The position numbers were made by a program, and so were the translations under genes. The notes below the pieces were generated by a model, which had not been told where the DNA came from, ran no database searches, and worked only from the letters and a program-made list of their open reading frames with translations. Below, one piece after another: positions 1-7,052 of a stretch of 64,000 nucleotides of DNA. The stretch covers positions 372,001-436,000 of the forward strand of contig NZ_NFHG01000001.1 of the NCBI RefSeq assembly GCF_002159265.1. The letters run 5' to 3'. This DNA is from Flavonifractor sp. An82 (GTDB taxonomy: Bacteria; Bacillota; Clostridia; Oscillospirales; Oscillospiraceae). Numbering within the stretch: position 1 is the stretch's first letter; each line of letters starts with the position of its first letter.

Positions 1-292
1 TCGGGACTACCTGCGGGCCACCTCCATGAAGATCCAGAACACCCGGGAGTGTGCCGCCGCCCACCTGAAGAAGCTGGGCTTTACCGTCACCGATTCGGCT
101 GCCAACTTCCTCTTTGTCTCCCACCCCGACGTTCCTGCCAAGGAGTTGCTGGACGGCCTGCGGCAGCGGGGCATCCTGGTGCGCTGGTGGGACAAGCCCC
201 GCATCAGCAATTATCTGCGCATCACCGTGGGCACCGATGAGGAGATGCAGGCCCTGTGTGCTGCCATGGCGGAGCTGGTGGAGGGCAGATGA
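1..292 (+). CDS. hisC: Histidinol-phosphate aminotransferase, C-terminal end (partial)
   Basis: Only the last 96 or so codons are present; the frame is open from base 2 and ends in TGA at 290-292. The visible part fits the C-terminal small domain of PLP-dependent class I/II aminotransferases of the HisC type: a segment reading SAANFLFV, then a G-I-L-V-R-W-W turn and the closing S-N-Y-L-R-I-T-V-G-T substrate arginine motif. HisC transaminates imidazole-acetol phosphate with glutamate in histidine synthesis. It lies 26 kb from the main his operon. The PLP lysine is outside the window, so assignment rests on the tail; a related threonine-phosphate decarboxylase (CobD) is the main alternative. 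Confidence 0.75.
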   Translation, partial: RDYLRATSMKIQNTRECAAAHLKKLGFTVTDSAANFLFVSHPDVPAKELLDGLRQRGILVRWWDKPRISNYLRITVGTDEEMQALCAAMAELVEGR

Positions 293-636
293 GTATGGAC
301 GAAAACCATCTGCATATCCTGTGGACCAACGCCGATCCCACCGTCTTTGACAAGATGGTGCTGATGTACGCCGTCAACAGCCTGGTGCGGGGCTGGTGGG
401 AGAAGGTGACCGTCATCCTCTGGGGGGACACGGCGGCCCTGGCCGCCCACGACCCGGCGGTGAAAGAGCGCATCGCCCTGGCTATGGAGCAGGGGGTGGC
501 CTTCTCCGCCTGCATCACCTGTGCCAAAGAGCTGGGAGTGGAGGAGGACCTGCGGGAGATGGGTCTGGAGGTCATCTCCTGGGGCCCGCCCCTCACTGAG
601 CTCATCAAGAGCCGGGCGCCTCTGCTTACAGTCTGA
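289..636 (+). CDS. DsrE-family-like small protein
   Basis: A 115-residue soluble protein. Its ATG overlaps the hisC stop (ATGA at 289-292), so the two are translationally coupled. The pattern is that of DsrE/DsrF-like folds: an N-terminal HILWTNAD strand, a Y-A-V-N-S helix, a V-T-V-I-L-W-G strand, then helix, ACITCAKELG with one CxxC-type pair, and a final E-V-I-S-W-G strand. DsrE proteins handle sulfur or are of unknown function; no catalytic role can be read here. An upstream in-frame ATG at 256 lies inside hisC and lacks a ribosome site. A hairpin terminator follows. Confidence 0.7.
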   Translation: MSMDENHLHILWTNADPTVFDKMVLMYAVNSLVRGWWEKVTVILWGDTAALAAHDPAVKERIALAMEQGVAFSACITCAKELGVEEDLREMGLEVISWGPPLTELIKSRAPLLTV

Positions 637-655
637 TCCAATCAAAATTTGTCAT

Positions 656-698
656 AAAATGGCCCGCTGCGGAAAGAAATCCGCGGCGGGCCATTTTT
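656..698 (+). terminator. Rho-independent terminator after the DsrE-like gene
   Basis: A 12-bp stem (AAAATGGCCCGC against GCGGGCCATTTT, extended by a GCGG/CCGC inner part) with a T run at 694-698. It separates hisC-DsrE from spoIIGA. Confidence 0.8.
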
Positions 699-714
699 AT
701 GCTCTACCCCCAAT

Positions 715-747
715 CTGACCTTTTTTATGGAGACAGGCAGGTATAAT
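715..747 (+). promoter_or_regulatory. Candidate spoIIGA-sigE promoter
   Basis: A perfect TATAAT (742-747) lies 25 bases before the spoIIGA ATG. No good -35 sits at the normal 17-bp distance; the best TTGACA-like word is CTGACC at 715-720, 21 bp upstream. The B. subtilis spoIIG promoter is known for a long (22 bp) spacer and Spo0A activation. A 7/9 match to the 0A box (TTTGTCATA) is at 648-656, before the terminator hairpin, which is not the position expected for activation. Confidence 0.45.
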
Positions 748-772
748 ACGCCGGTAGGGGGGAGGAAGCGGC

Positions 773-1621
773 ATGACGGTGGTCTATCTGGATGAGGTGT
801 TCCTGCTGAATTTTGTGGTGGACTACCTGCTGCTGCTCTCCGCCGGCCGGCTGTCGGGAGAGGTGCTCCGCCGGAGACGGCTGGCCCTGGGAGCGGCTCT
901 GGGGGCCGCCTACGCCGGGGCGGTGTTCCTGCCGGGGCTGGGCTTTCTGATCCATCCCCTGTGCAAGGTGGGGGCTGGGGTGCTGGCGGTGCTGGTGGGC
1001 TATGGCGGCAGTCCCAGGCTGCTGCGGGTGACTTTGGTATTCTTCGCCGTGTCCGCCGCCTTCGGCGGGGGGATCTTTGCCCTTCAGCTGCTGGGCAGCC
1101 GCAGCCTGGTGCTGTCCAACGGGGTGATCTCCTCGCCTTTGGACCTGAAGCTGGTGCTGCTGTCGGCGGCGGGGTGCTATGTGCTCATCACATTGCTGTT
1201 CCAGCGGGCCGCCCGCCACAGTCCCCGGCGGGAGCTGGCCCCCGCTGTGGTGGAGCTGGGGGAGCGGCGTGTGGCCCTTACCGCCCTGGTGGATACCGGC
1301 AACACCCTCACCGATCCGGTGTCCGGCAGGCCGGTGCTGGTGGCGGAGGGGACCAAACTGGACGGACTGTTTCCCCCCGGAACGGCCCCCACCAAAGCGG
1401 AGCTCCGCGACCCCGCCGCCGCCCTGGAACGGCTGGGCCGTGCCGGCCTGCGGTGCCGGCTGCTGCCCTATCAGGCGGTGGGGGTGGAGTGCGCTCTGCT
1501 GCTGGCCCTGCGGGCGGACCGGGTGAAGGTGGACGGAGAGGATTACGGGCCCCTGCTGGTGGCGCTGTCGCCCACCAGTCTCACCGACGGAGGCGGATAC
1601 TGCGCCCTCATCGGAGCATAA
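773..1621 (+). CDS. spoIIGA: Sigma-E processing peptidase SpoIIGA
   Basis: 282 residues, the usual family length is near 300. The N-terminal half is a series of five hydrophobic segments (starting VVYLDEVFLLNFVVDYLLLL), the membrane part that sits in the sporulation septum. The C-terminal half is the aspartic-protease domain with the active-site motif V-D-T-G-N-T-L-T-D-P, Asp at about residue 174. It removes the pro-sequence of sigma-E after a signal from the forespore. The gene is followed after 6 bases by sigE, the family's near-invariant neighbour. The ATG has a GGGAGGAAG ribosome site just upstream. Confidence 0.96.
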   Translation: MTVVYLDEVFLLNFVVDYLLLLSAGRLSGEVLRRRRLALGAALGAAYAGAVFLPGLGFLIHPLCKVGAGVLAVLVGYGGSPRLLRVTLVFFAVSAAFGGGIFALQLLGSRSLVLSNGVISSPLDLKLVLLSAAGCYVLITLLFQRAARHSPRRELAPAVVELGERRVALTALVDTGNTLTDPVSGRPVLVAEGTKLDGLFPPGTAPTKAELRDPAAALERLGRAGLRCRLLPYQAVGVECALLLALRADRVKVDGEDYGPLLVALSPTSLTDGGGYCALIGA

Positions 1622-1627
1622 AGGAGG

Positions 1628-2356
1628 ATGGCTATGGAGAGCTGGAAGGCCCGCTGGTACGGGCGCATACAAAAGCTGCTGGCGCGGTTGGGGCTGTGCC
1701 TGCCGGGTAAGATCATGTACATCGGCGGGAGCGATACCCTGCCCCCGCCGCTGTCCAGGGACGAGGAGGCGGAGCTCATCCGACGGCTGGACCAGGGGGA
1801 GGAGGGGGTCAAATCCCAGCTCATCGAGCGCAATCTGCGCCTGGTGGTCTACATCGCCCGCCGGTTTGAAAACACCGGGGTGGGCATTGAGGATCTCATC
1901 TCCATCGGCACCATCGGGCTCATCAAGGCCATCAACACCTATCAGCCCGCCAAAAACATCAAGCTGGCCACCTACGCCTCCCGGTGCATCGAAAACGAGA
2001 TCCTGATGCACCTGCGGAAGACCACCAATCTGAAAAGCGAGGTGTCCTTTGACGAGCCCCTGAACACCGACTGGGACGGGAACGAGCTGCTGCTGTCCGA
2101 CATCCTGGGTACCGAGAGCGATCTGGTGATGAAGCCCATCGAGGAGGATGTGGACCGCAAGCTCCTCTCCGACGCCCTGGAAAAGCTGGAGGAGCGGGAG
2201 CGGCACATCATCACCCTGCGCTTTGGACTGGATGGAAAGCCGGAGCGCACCCAGAAGGAGGTGGCCGACAGCCTGGGCATTTCCCAGTCCTATATTTCCC
2301 GGCTGGAGAAGCGGATCATCGCCCGGCTCAAGCGGGAGATTTTACGGCTGATGTAA
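1628..2356 (+). CDS. sigE: Sporulation RNA polymerase sigma-E factor
   Basis: 242 residues. The first 30 or so residues form the amphipathic pro-sequence; the conserved cleavage neighbourhood follows as [13 protein letters not shown], matching B. subtilis pro-sigma-E. Region 2 (about residues 89-131, with [10 protein letters not shown] and the -10 recognition helix) and region 4 (about 207-235, the helix-turn-helix with [11 protein letters not shown]) are intact. It directs early mother-cell transcription, including spoIIIA, whose first genes close this window. An ATG two codons later (1634) is an alternative start. sigG, often next in other clostridia, is not present here. Confidence 0.97.
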   Translation: MAMESWKARWYGRIQKLLARLGLCLPGKIMYIGGSDTLPPPLSRDEEAELIRRLDQGEEGVKSQLIERNLRLVVYIARRFENTGVGIEDLISIGTIGLIKAINTYQPAKNIKLATYASRCIENEILMHLRKTTNLKSEVSFDEPLNTDWDGNELLLSDILGTESDLVMKPIEEDVDRKLLSDALEKLEERERHIITLRFGLDGKPERTQKEVADSLGISQSYISRLEKRIIARLKREILRLM

Positions 2357-2358
2357 AC

Positions 2359-2395
2359 GAGGAGCGGCCGCCAACCGGCGGCCGCTCCTCTGTTT
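2359..2395 (+). terminator. Hairpin after sigE
   Basis: A perfect 14-bp GC-rich stem (GAGGAGCGGCCGCC against its complement, 4-base loop) with only a short T-rich tail. It also lies directly after the convergent small gene on the minus strand, so it may serve both. Confidence 0.7.
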
Positions 2396-2398
2396 GGC

Positions 2399-2575
2399 TC
2401 AGAAGCCCATGGTATCCGCCAGATCGTCCTTCATCTGGTCCATCTTACGGACGGCCTTCTTGGCCATGCGGCGCATCTGGGGATTCTGAATCCCCTTGGC
2501 GGCCACCGCCATGCCCATGGCGGCCCCGGCCAGGATGCCAAGGCCCATGCCACCTAAAAAGGTATGGTTGGTCAT
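2399..2575 (-). CDS. 58-residue glycine-rich membrane protein, unknown
   Basis: Too short for most gene callers but convincing: ATG at 2575 preceded by a good AGGGAG site 7 bases away, ending in TGA at 2399-2401. The protein starts MTNHTFLGGMGLGILAGAAM, a single small-residue-rich membrane helix with GxxxG spacing, followed by a basic amphipathic tail (R-R-M-A-K-K-A-V-R-K-M) and an acidic end. This layout resembles YtxH-like or phage-shock-type small membrane proteins, but I do not recognise the family. It converges with sigE and is divergent from pyrC. Confidence 0.7.
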   Translation of the reverse strand: MTNHTFLGGMGLGILAGAAMGMAVAAKGIQNPQMRRMAKKAVRKMDQMKDDLADTMGF

Positions 2576-2635
2576 ATGCTCAGCTCCCTTCTGAATGGTC
2601 CGTATTTATTATTGCCTGGATTGCGGAAAAATCCA

Positions 2636-2664
2636 TTGCTAAAATATGAGATTCAAGTTATAAT
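2636..2664 (+). promoter_or_regulatory. pyrC operon promoter
   Basis: TTGCTA (2636-2641), 17-bp spacer, TATAAT (2659-2664). Predicted start near 2671 leaves a leader of about 118 bases before the pyrC GTG. That is too short for a standard PyrR attenuator, and I see no anti-terminator/terminator pair in it. Confidence 0.65.
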
Positions 2665-2705
2665 GAAAAACGATGAACAGAGCGATTTGCAGGAGGGGAC
2701 GGGGG

Positions 2706-2783
2706 ATGGACCTTGTACCCTTTTTTGCTGTGCAGACGCGGCGCCCTGGGGGAGAAAGGGGCCCGCGGAACGGAAAGGAGTGA
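2706..2783 (+). CDS. Possible 25-codon leader ORF of the pyr operon
   Basis: ATG at 2706 preceded by AGGAGG (2691-2696, 9-base spacing), encoding MDLVPFFAVQTRRPGGERGP and five more residues, ending in TGA at 2781-2783. The stop falls 4 bases before the pyrC GTG, and its last codons contain the pyrC ribosome site, so ribosomes finishing here could affect pyrC initiation. No similarity is recognised; it could be a chance ORF. Confidence 0.35.
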   Translation: MDLVPFFAVQTRRPGGERGPRNGKE

Positions 2784-2787
2784 TCCA

Positions 2788-4068
2788 GTGAAACTGTTGA
2801 TTCGTCAGGGCCGTCTGGTGGACCCGGTGGGGGGCATCGGCGGTGTCATGGACATCCTGATGGAAGACGGCAAGGTGACTGTCATCGGCAGCAACATCAA
2901 CGAGCCGGACGCCCAGGTGATCGAGGCCGCGGGATTGACCGTGTGTGCCGGACTGGTGGATATGCACGTCCACCTGCGGGAGCCCGGATTTGAGTATAAG
3001 GAGACCGTTGAGACCGGCGCGGCGGCGGCGGCCCACGGCGGCTTCACTTCCATTGCATGCATGCCCAACACCAGACCCACGGTGGATACCCCGGAGCAGG
3101 TGGATTTCGTCCGGAAAAAGGCAGCAGCAGCCTGCGGCGTCCACGTCTGGCCCATCGGCGCGGTATCCAAAGGGCAGAAGGGGCAGGAGCTCACCGACTT
3201 TGAGGCCCTGAAGGGAGCGGGAGCGGTGGCCCTGTCCGACGACGGCGTGCCCATCCAGAGCGCCAACCTGATGCGGGACGGCCTCATCATGGCCCACCGG
3301 CAGAATCTGACCATCCTGTCCCACTGCGAGGACGCGGACATGGTGAAGAACTACGCGGTGAACGAGGGCCGGGTGTCCCGTCAGCTGCGGCTCAACGGCC
3401 GGCCTGCCATCGCTGAGGAGCTGATGGTGGCCCGGGACGCCATGCTGGCCGAGGAGACCGGCGCGGCAGTCCACATCTGCCACATCTCCACCGCCAAGTC
3501 GGTGGCCATCGTCCGGCGGTATAAGCGCAAGGGAGTGCAGATCACCTGTGAGACCTGCCCCCAATATTTCAGCCTCACCGAGGATGAGATCCTCGCCCAG
3601 GGCACCATGGCCCGGGTCAACCCGCCTCTGCGGACCTGGTCGGATGTGGAGGCCATCATTGAGGGCCTGAAGGACGGCACCATCGACGCCATCGCCACCG
3701 ACCACGCCCCCCACTCCGCCGAGGAGAAGGCCCGGCCTTTGGCTGAGGCACCCAGCGGCATGGTGGGCCTGGAGACCGCTTTGGGCGTCACCCTCACCTA
3801 CCTGTACCACACCGGGGAGCTGCCCCTGTCCGATATTTTACGGAAAATGACCATCAACCCCGCCTGTATCCTCCGCCTGCCCACCAAGGGCCGGCTGGCC
3901 ATCGGCGCCGACGCCGACGTGGTCATCTTCGACCCGGACGAGGTGTGGACGGTGGACCCGGAGCAGTTTGCCTCCAAGGGCCGCAACACCCCCTTCGCCG
4001 GCAAGGAACTGAAGGGAAAGGTGAAGTACACCATCGTAGGCGGCAAGATCATCTATCAGGATGCCTGA
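2788..4068 (+). CDS. pyrC: Dihydroorotase
   Basis: 426 residues from a GTG at 2788 with AAAGGAG 7 bases upstream; the longer reading from 2713 lacks a ribosome site. Class I zinc dihydroorotase of the amidohydrolase fold: metal motif D-M-H-V-H-L-R-E (His60, His62), an I-C-H-I-S-T strand near 232, and D-H-A-P-H at 305-309 with the catalytic aspartate. It closes carbamoyl-aspartate to dihydroorotate in pyrimidine synthesis. First gene of pyrC-pyrF-zinc ribbon-pyrK-pyrD. pyrB, carAB and pyrR are not in the window. Confidence 0.95.
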   Translation: MKLLIRQGRLVDPVGGIGGVMDILMEDGKVTVIGSNINEPDAQVIEAAGLTVCAGLVDMHVHLREPGFEYKETVETGAAAAAHGGFTSIACMPNTRPTVDTPEQVDFVRKKAAAACGVHVWPIGAVSKGQKGQELTDFEALKGAGAVALSDDGVPIQSANLMRDGLIMAHRQNLTILSHCEDADMVKNYAVNEGRVSRQLRLNGRPAIAEELMVARDAMLAEETGAAVHICHISTAKSVAIVRRYKRKGVQITCETCPQYFSLTEDEILAQGTMARVNPPLRTWSDVEAIIEGLKDGTIDAIATDHAPHSAEEKARPLAEAPSGMVGLETALGVTLTYLYHTGELPLSDILRKMTINPACILRLPTKGRLAIGADADVVIFDPDEVWTVDPEQFASKGRNTPFAGKELKGKVKYTIVGGKIIYQDA

Positions 4069-4113
4069 AAAAGAAGCAAGAGAAGAGATTTATAGATAAA
4101 AGGAGAATGAATT

Positions 4114-5040
4114 ATGTCCTTCGATCGTCTGCAGGAAGCCATCATTGCCAAGAAAAACCCCACCGTGGCGGGTCTGGACCCCAAGCCGGAGTATGTGCCC
4201 GCCCACATCCGCAAGGAGTGCTATGACAAGTACGGCGAGACCCTGGAGGGTGCCGCCGAGGCCATTTACCGCTTCAACTGCGGCCTGATGGATGCACTGA
4301 AGGACATCGTGCCCGCCGTCAAGCCCCAGGCCGCCTACTATGAGCGCCTGGGTTGGCGGGGTATGGAGGTGCTGGAGCGCACCATCCGCTACGCCAAGGA
4401 GCAGGGCCTGTACGTCATCGCCGACATCAAGCGGGGCGACATCGGCTCCACCGCCGAGGCCTATTCCGACGGCTGGCTGGGCAAGACCAAGGTTGGCGAG
4501 CAGATGCTCAGCGTCTTTGACGCCGACTGCGTCACCCTCAACGGCTATATGGGCGCCGACAGCGTCAATCCCTTCCTCAAGACCTGCAAGGAGATGGACA
4601 AGTGCGCCTTTGTCCTGGCCAAGACCTCCAATCCCGGCTCCGGCGAGCTGCAGAACGTGCCCGCCGGCGACGGCGACACCGTGTACGGTCTGATGGCCGA
4701 CCTCATTGAGAAGTGGGGCGCCGGCACCGAGGGCAAGTACGGCTACACCATGGCGGGCGCCGTGGCGGGCGCCACTCACCCCGACGAGCTCAAGAAGATC
4801 CGTGCCCGGATGCCCCACACCTTCCTGCTGGTGCCCGGCTACGGCGCCCAGGGCGGCACCGCCGAGGACGTGCAGTACGCTTTCCAGAAGGACGGCCACG
4901 GCGCTATCGTCAACTCCTCCCGGGGCATCATGTGCGCCTGGCAGAAGACCGGAAAGGATGGCATGGACTACCAGGAGGCTGCCCGCAATGCCGCCATTGC
5001 CATGCGGGACGACATTGCCCGCTTTACCACCATCGCATAA
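4114..5040 (+). CDS. pyrF: Orotidine 5'-phosphate decarboxylase (type 2)
   Basis: 308 residues, the length of the long (PyrF type 2) subfamily rather than the 230-240 residue type 1. The catalytic motif D-I-K-R-G-D-I-G-S-T is present at about residues 104-113 with the Asp-Lys pair. The product converts OMP to UMP, the last step of the pathway. An AAAGGAG site precedes the ATG. It lies 45 bases after pyrC and 12 bases before the zinc-ribbon gene, consistent with a single transcript. Confidence 0.95.
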   Translation: MSFDRLQEAIIAKKNPTVAGLDPKPEYVPAHIRKECYDKYGETLEGAAEAIYRFNCGLMDALKDIVPAVKPQAAYYERLGWRGMEVLERTIRYAKEQGLYVIADIKRGDIGSTAEAYSDGWLGKTKVGEQMLSVFDADCVTLNGYMGADSVNPFLKTCKEMDKCAFVLAKTSNPGSGELQNVPAGDGDTVYGLMADLIEKWGAGTEGKYGYTMAGAVAGATHPDELKKIRARMPHTFLLVPGYGAQGGTAEDVQYAFQKDGHGAIVNSSRGIMCAWQKTGKDGMDYQEAARNAAIAMRDDIARFTTIA

Positions 5041-5052
5041 CAGGAGCTGCCT

Positions 5053-5307
5053 ATGTCAGACCAGGAGAGAGAGAAAGCGGCCTCCCGCGAGGACGAGGTC
5101 AGCAAATGGAAGATCGGTCAGCATAAGGAACTGGACTGGCGTCAGTTCCTCCAGGAGAAGATCGCTGCGGGACTGGTGGCGGAGGAGCCCTTCCGCTGTC
5201 CCACCTGCGGCCTCATGCGCCGCAACCGGATCTGTCCGGTGTGCGGCAGCGTCATGGACCTGAAGACCATGACTGAGACCGTCCATGGGGACGAGTCCGC
5301 CAAATAA
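5053..5307 (+). CDS. Small zinc-ribbon protein inside the pyr operon
   Basis: 84 residues: a highly charged N-terminal half (MSDQEREKAASREDEVSKWK) and a C-terminal C-P-T-C-G...C-P-V-C-G knuckle pair spaced 15 residues apart, a typical zinc ribbon. It sits between pyrF and pyrK, reading in the same direction, and its stop lies 20 bases before the pyrK ATG. I do not recognise a named family. Possible roles are nucleic-acid or protein binding; the operon position suggests, but does not show, a link to pyrimidine synthesis. Confidence 0.8.
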   Translation: MSDQEREKAASREDEVSKWKIGQHKELDWRQFLQEKIAAGLVAEEPFRCPTCGLMRRNRICPVCGSVMDLKTMTETVHGDESAK

Positions 5308-5326
5308 GTTGGAAATGAGGGATACC

Positions 5327-6106
5327 ATGCCCATTGAACAGATCTGTACCATCGTGGAGGCGTCCAAGCTGAACGAGTACGCCTACTCCTTCACCCTGGA
5401 GGTGGGGGATATGGTGACCCGCCACGGCCTGAAGGCCGGTCAGTTCCTCCATATTGCCTGCGGCGAGGGGCTGCTCCTCCGCCGTCCCATTTCGGTGTGC
5501 CAGGTGGAGGCCAACGCACCCCACGATACCGCCCGCGTCGTCTTTGAGGTGCGGGGCGAGGGTACCCACTGGCTGGCCGGGCGCCAGGCGGGGGAGAAGG
5601 TGAACGTCCTTGGCCCCCTGGGCAACGGCTTTGCCATCAGCACTGACGACCGGCTGCTGCTGGTGGGCGGCGGCATCGGCGTGCCGCCCCTGCTGGGTCA
5701 GGCCGTCTATACCGCCGGGAAGGCCACTGCCGTGCTGGGCTTCCGCTCTGCCGACCGGGCCATGCTGGTGGAGGATTACCAGGATAACTGTGCAGAGGTT
5801 TACCTGTGCAGCGACGACGGCTCCCTGGGCCGCCACGGCTTTGTGGACGCCCAGCTGCGGGACATTCTTGAAAAGGATAAAAACTTTACAGCTGTTCTGG
5901 CCTGCGGCCCCAAGCCCATGCTGAAGAACGTGGCCAAGGTAGCGGCGGAATTCGGCGTGCCCTGTCAGGTCTCCCTGGAGGAGCGGATGGCCTGCGGCGT
6001 GGGCGCCTGTCTGGGCTGCGCCGTTCAAATGGCCGATGGTACCATGAAGCATGTGTGCAAGGACGGCCCTGTATTTGACGCCAAGGAGGTGGACTGGAAT
6101 GTCTAA
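5327..6106 (+). CDS. pyrK: Dihydroorotate dehydrogenase B electron-transfer subunit
   Basis: 259 residues from ATG 5327, chosen because GAGG lies 6 bases upstream and the family begins close to this point; ATGs at 5285 and 5315 would add an unlikely extension. FAD-binding motif L-L-R-R-P-I-S-V, NAD-binding G-G-G-I-G-V-P-P-L, and a C-terminal [2Fe-2S] cysteine cluster (C-G-V-G-A-C-L-G-C and a later H-V-C). PyrK passes electrons from the catalytic PyrD to NAD+. Its last 8 bases overlap the start of pyrD, so the two subunits are coupled. Confidence 0.94.
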   Translation: MPIEQICTIVEASKLNEYAYSFTLEVGDMVTRHGLKAGQFLHIACGEGLLLRRPISVCQVEANAPHDTARVVFEVRGEGTHWLAGRQAGEKVNVLGPLGNGFAISTDDRLLLVGGGIGVPPLLGQAVYTAGKATAVLGFRSADRAMLVEDYQDNCAEVYLCSDDGSLGRHGFVDAQLRDILEKDKNFTAVLACGPKPMLKNVAKVAAEFGVPCQVSLEERMACGVGACLGCAVQMADGTMKHVCKDGPVFDAKEVDWNV

Positions 6107-7016
6107 GGTGGATCTGTCCGTCGATCTGGCGGGCGTCAAGATGAAAAACCCGGTGGTGGTGGCCTCCGGTACCTTCGGCTTCGGCCGGGAGTACGGCCAG
6201 TTCTACAACCTGAATGAGCTGGGCGGCATTTGCTGTAAGGGTCTTACCCTTCACAGAAGAGAGGGCAATCCGCCCCCCCGCATTGCCGAGACTCCCATGG
6301 GCATCCTCAACTCCGTGGGCCTTCAGAACCCCGGCGTGGACGCCTTTATCGAGCATGAGCTGCCCGAGCTGAAGCAGCACGACCTGGCCATCATCGCCAA
6401 CATCTCGGGCAACACCCCCGAGGAGTACGGCGTCATGTGTGAAAAGCTGTCGGCGGCCGGGGTGGACATGATCGAGGTCAACATCTCCTGCCCCAACGTA
6501 AAGGCGGGCGGTCTGGCCTACGGTACCAAGCCGGAGCTGGCCGCCGAGGTCACCCGCATGGCCAAGAGCCACTCCACCGTCCCCGTGATGGTGAAGCTGT
6601 CCCCCAACGTCACCGATATCACTGAGATCGCCCGGGCGGTGGCCGATGCCGGCGCTGACGCCCTGTCCCTCATCAACACCCTGCGGGGCATGCGCATCGA
6701 CCTGAACACCCGTCGGCCCATCCTGAAGATGAACACCGGCGGCCTGTCCGGCCCCGCCGTGCTGCCGGTGGCGGTGCGGATGGTATGGGAGGTGGCCTGC
6801 GCCGTGGACCTGCCCATTCTGGGTATGGGCGGCGTGGCCAGGGGGGAGGATGCGGCCCAGCTGATGCTGGCCGGCGCCTCTGCCGTGGCGGTGGGCACCG
6901 CCTGCTTTGCCGACCCCTACGCCCCCATCAAGGTGCGGGACGGTCTGGCCCAGATCACTTCTGCCCAGGGACTTGACAAGGTTTCTGACCTGACAGGCGG
7001 CGTGCGCCCCTGGTAA
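6099..7016 (+). CDS. pyrD: Dihydroorotate dehydrogenase B catalytic subunit
   Basis: 305 residues starting at ATG 6099 (MSKVDLSVDLAG) inside the end of pyrK. A TIM barrel with FMN contacts, V-V-A-S-G-T-F-G-F-G near residue 17, and the class 1B loop N-I-S-C-P-N-V-K-A-G-G that carries the catalytic cysteine. It oxidises dihydroorotate to orotate. The presence of PyrK and the Cys (not Ser) base mark class 1B, the NAD+-linked form common in anaerobic Firmicutes. Last gene of the pyr run; pyrE is 43 kb away on the other strand. Confidence 0.95.
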   Translation: MSKVDLSVDLAGVKMKNPVVVASGTFGFGREYGQFYNLNELGGICCKGLTLHRREGNPPPRIAETPMGILNSVGLQNPGVDAFIEHELPELKQHDLAIIANISGNTPEEYGVMCEKLSAAGVDMIEVNISCPNVKAGGLAYGTKPELAAEVTRMAKSHSTVPVMVKLSPNVTDITEIARAVADAGADALSLINTLRGMRIDLNTRRPILKMNTGGLSGPAVLPVAVRMVWEVACAVDLPILGMGGVARGEDAAQLMLAGASAVAVGTACFADPYAPIKVRDGLAQITSAQGLDKVSDLTGGVRPW

Positions 7017-7052
7017 TGCCCGCCATATCCTGATCCGAAGAGGGTGCATACT

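Noticed and set aside
725-2206. 493-codon open frame on the minus strand opposite spoIIGA-sigE
   Set aside because: Antisense shadow of two certain genes in GC-rich DNA; low-complexity His/Gln/Gly-rich translation and no ribosome site.
2713-2787. N-terminal extension of PyrC
   Set aside because: No ribosome site at 2713, and the GTG at 2788 has AAAGGAG and gives the family start.
2671-2787. PyrR-dependent attenuator before pyrC
   Set aside because: Leader too short and no alternative hairpins or T run seen.
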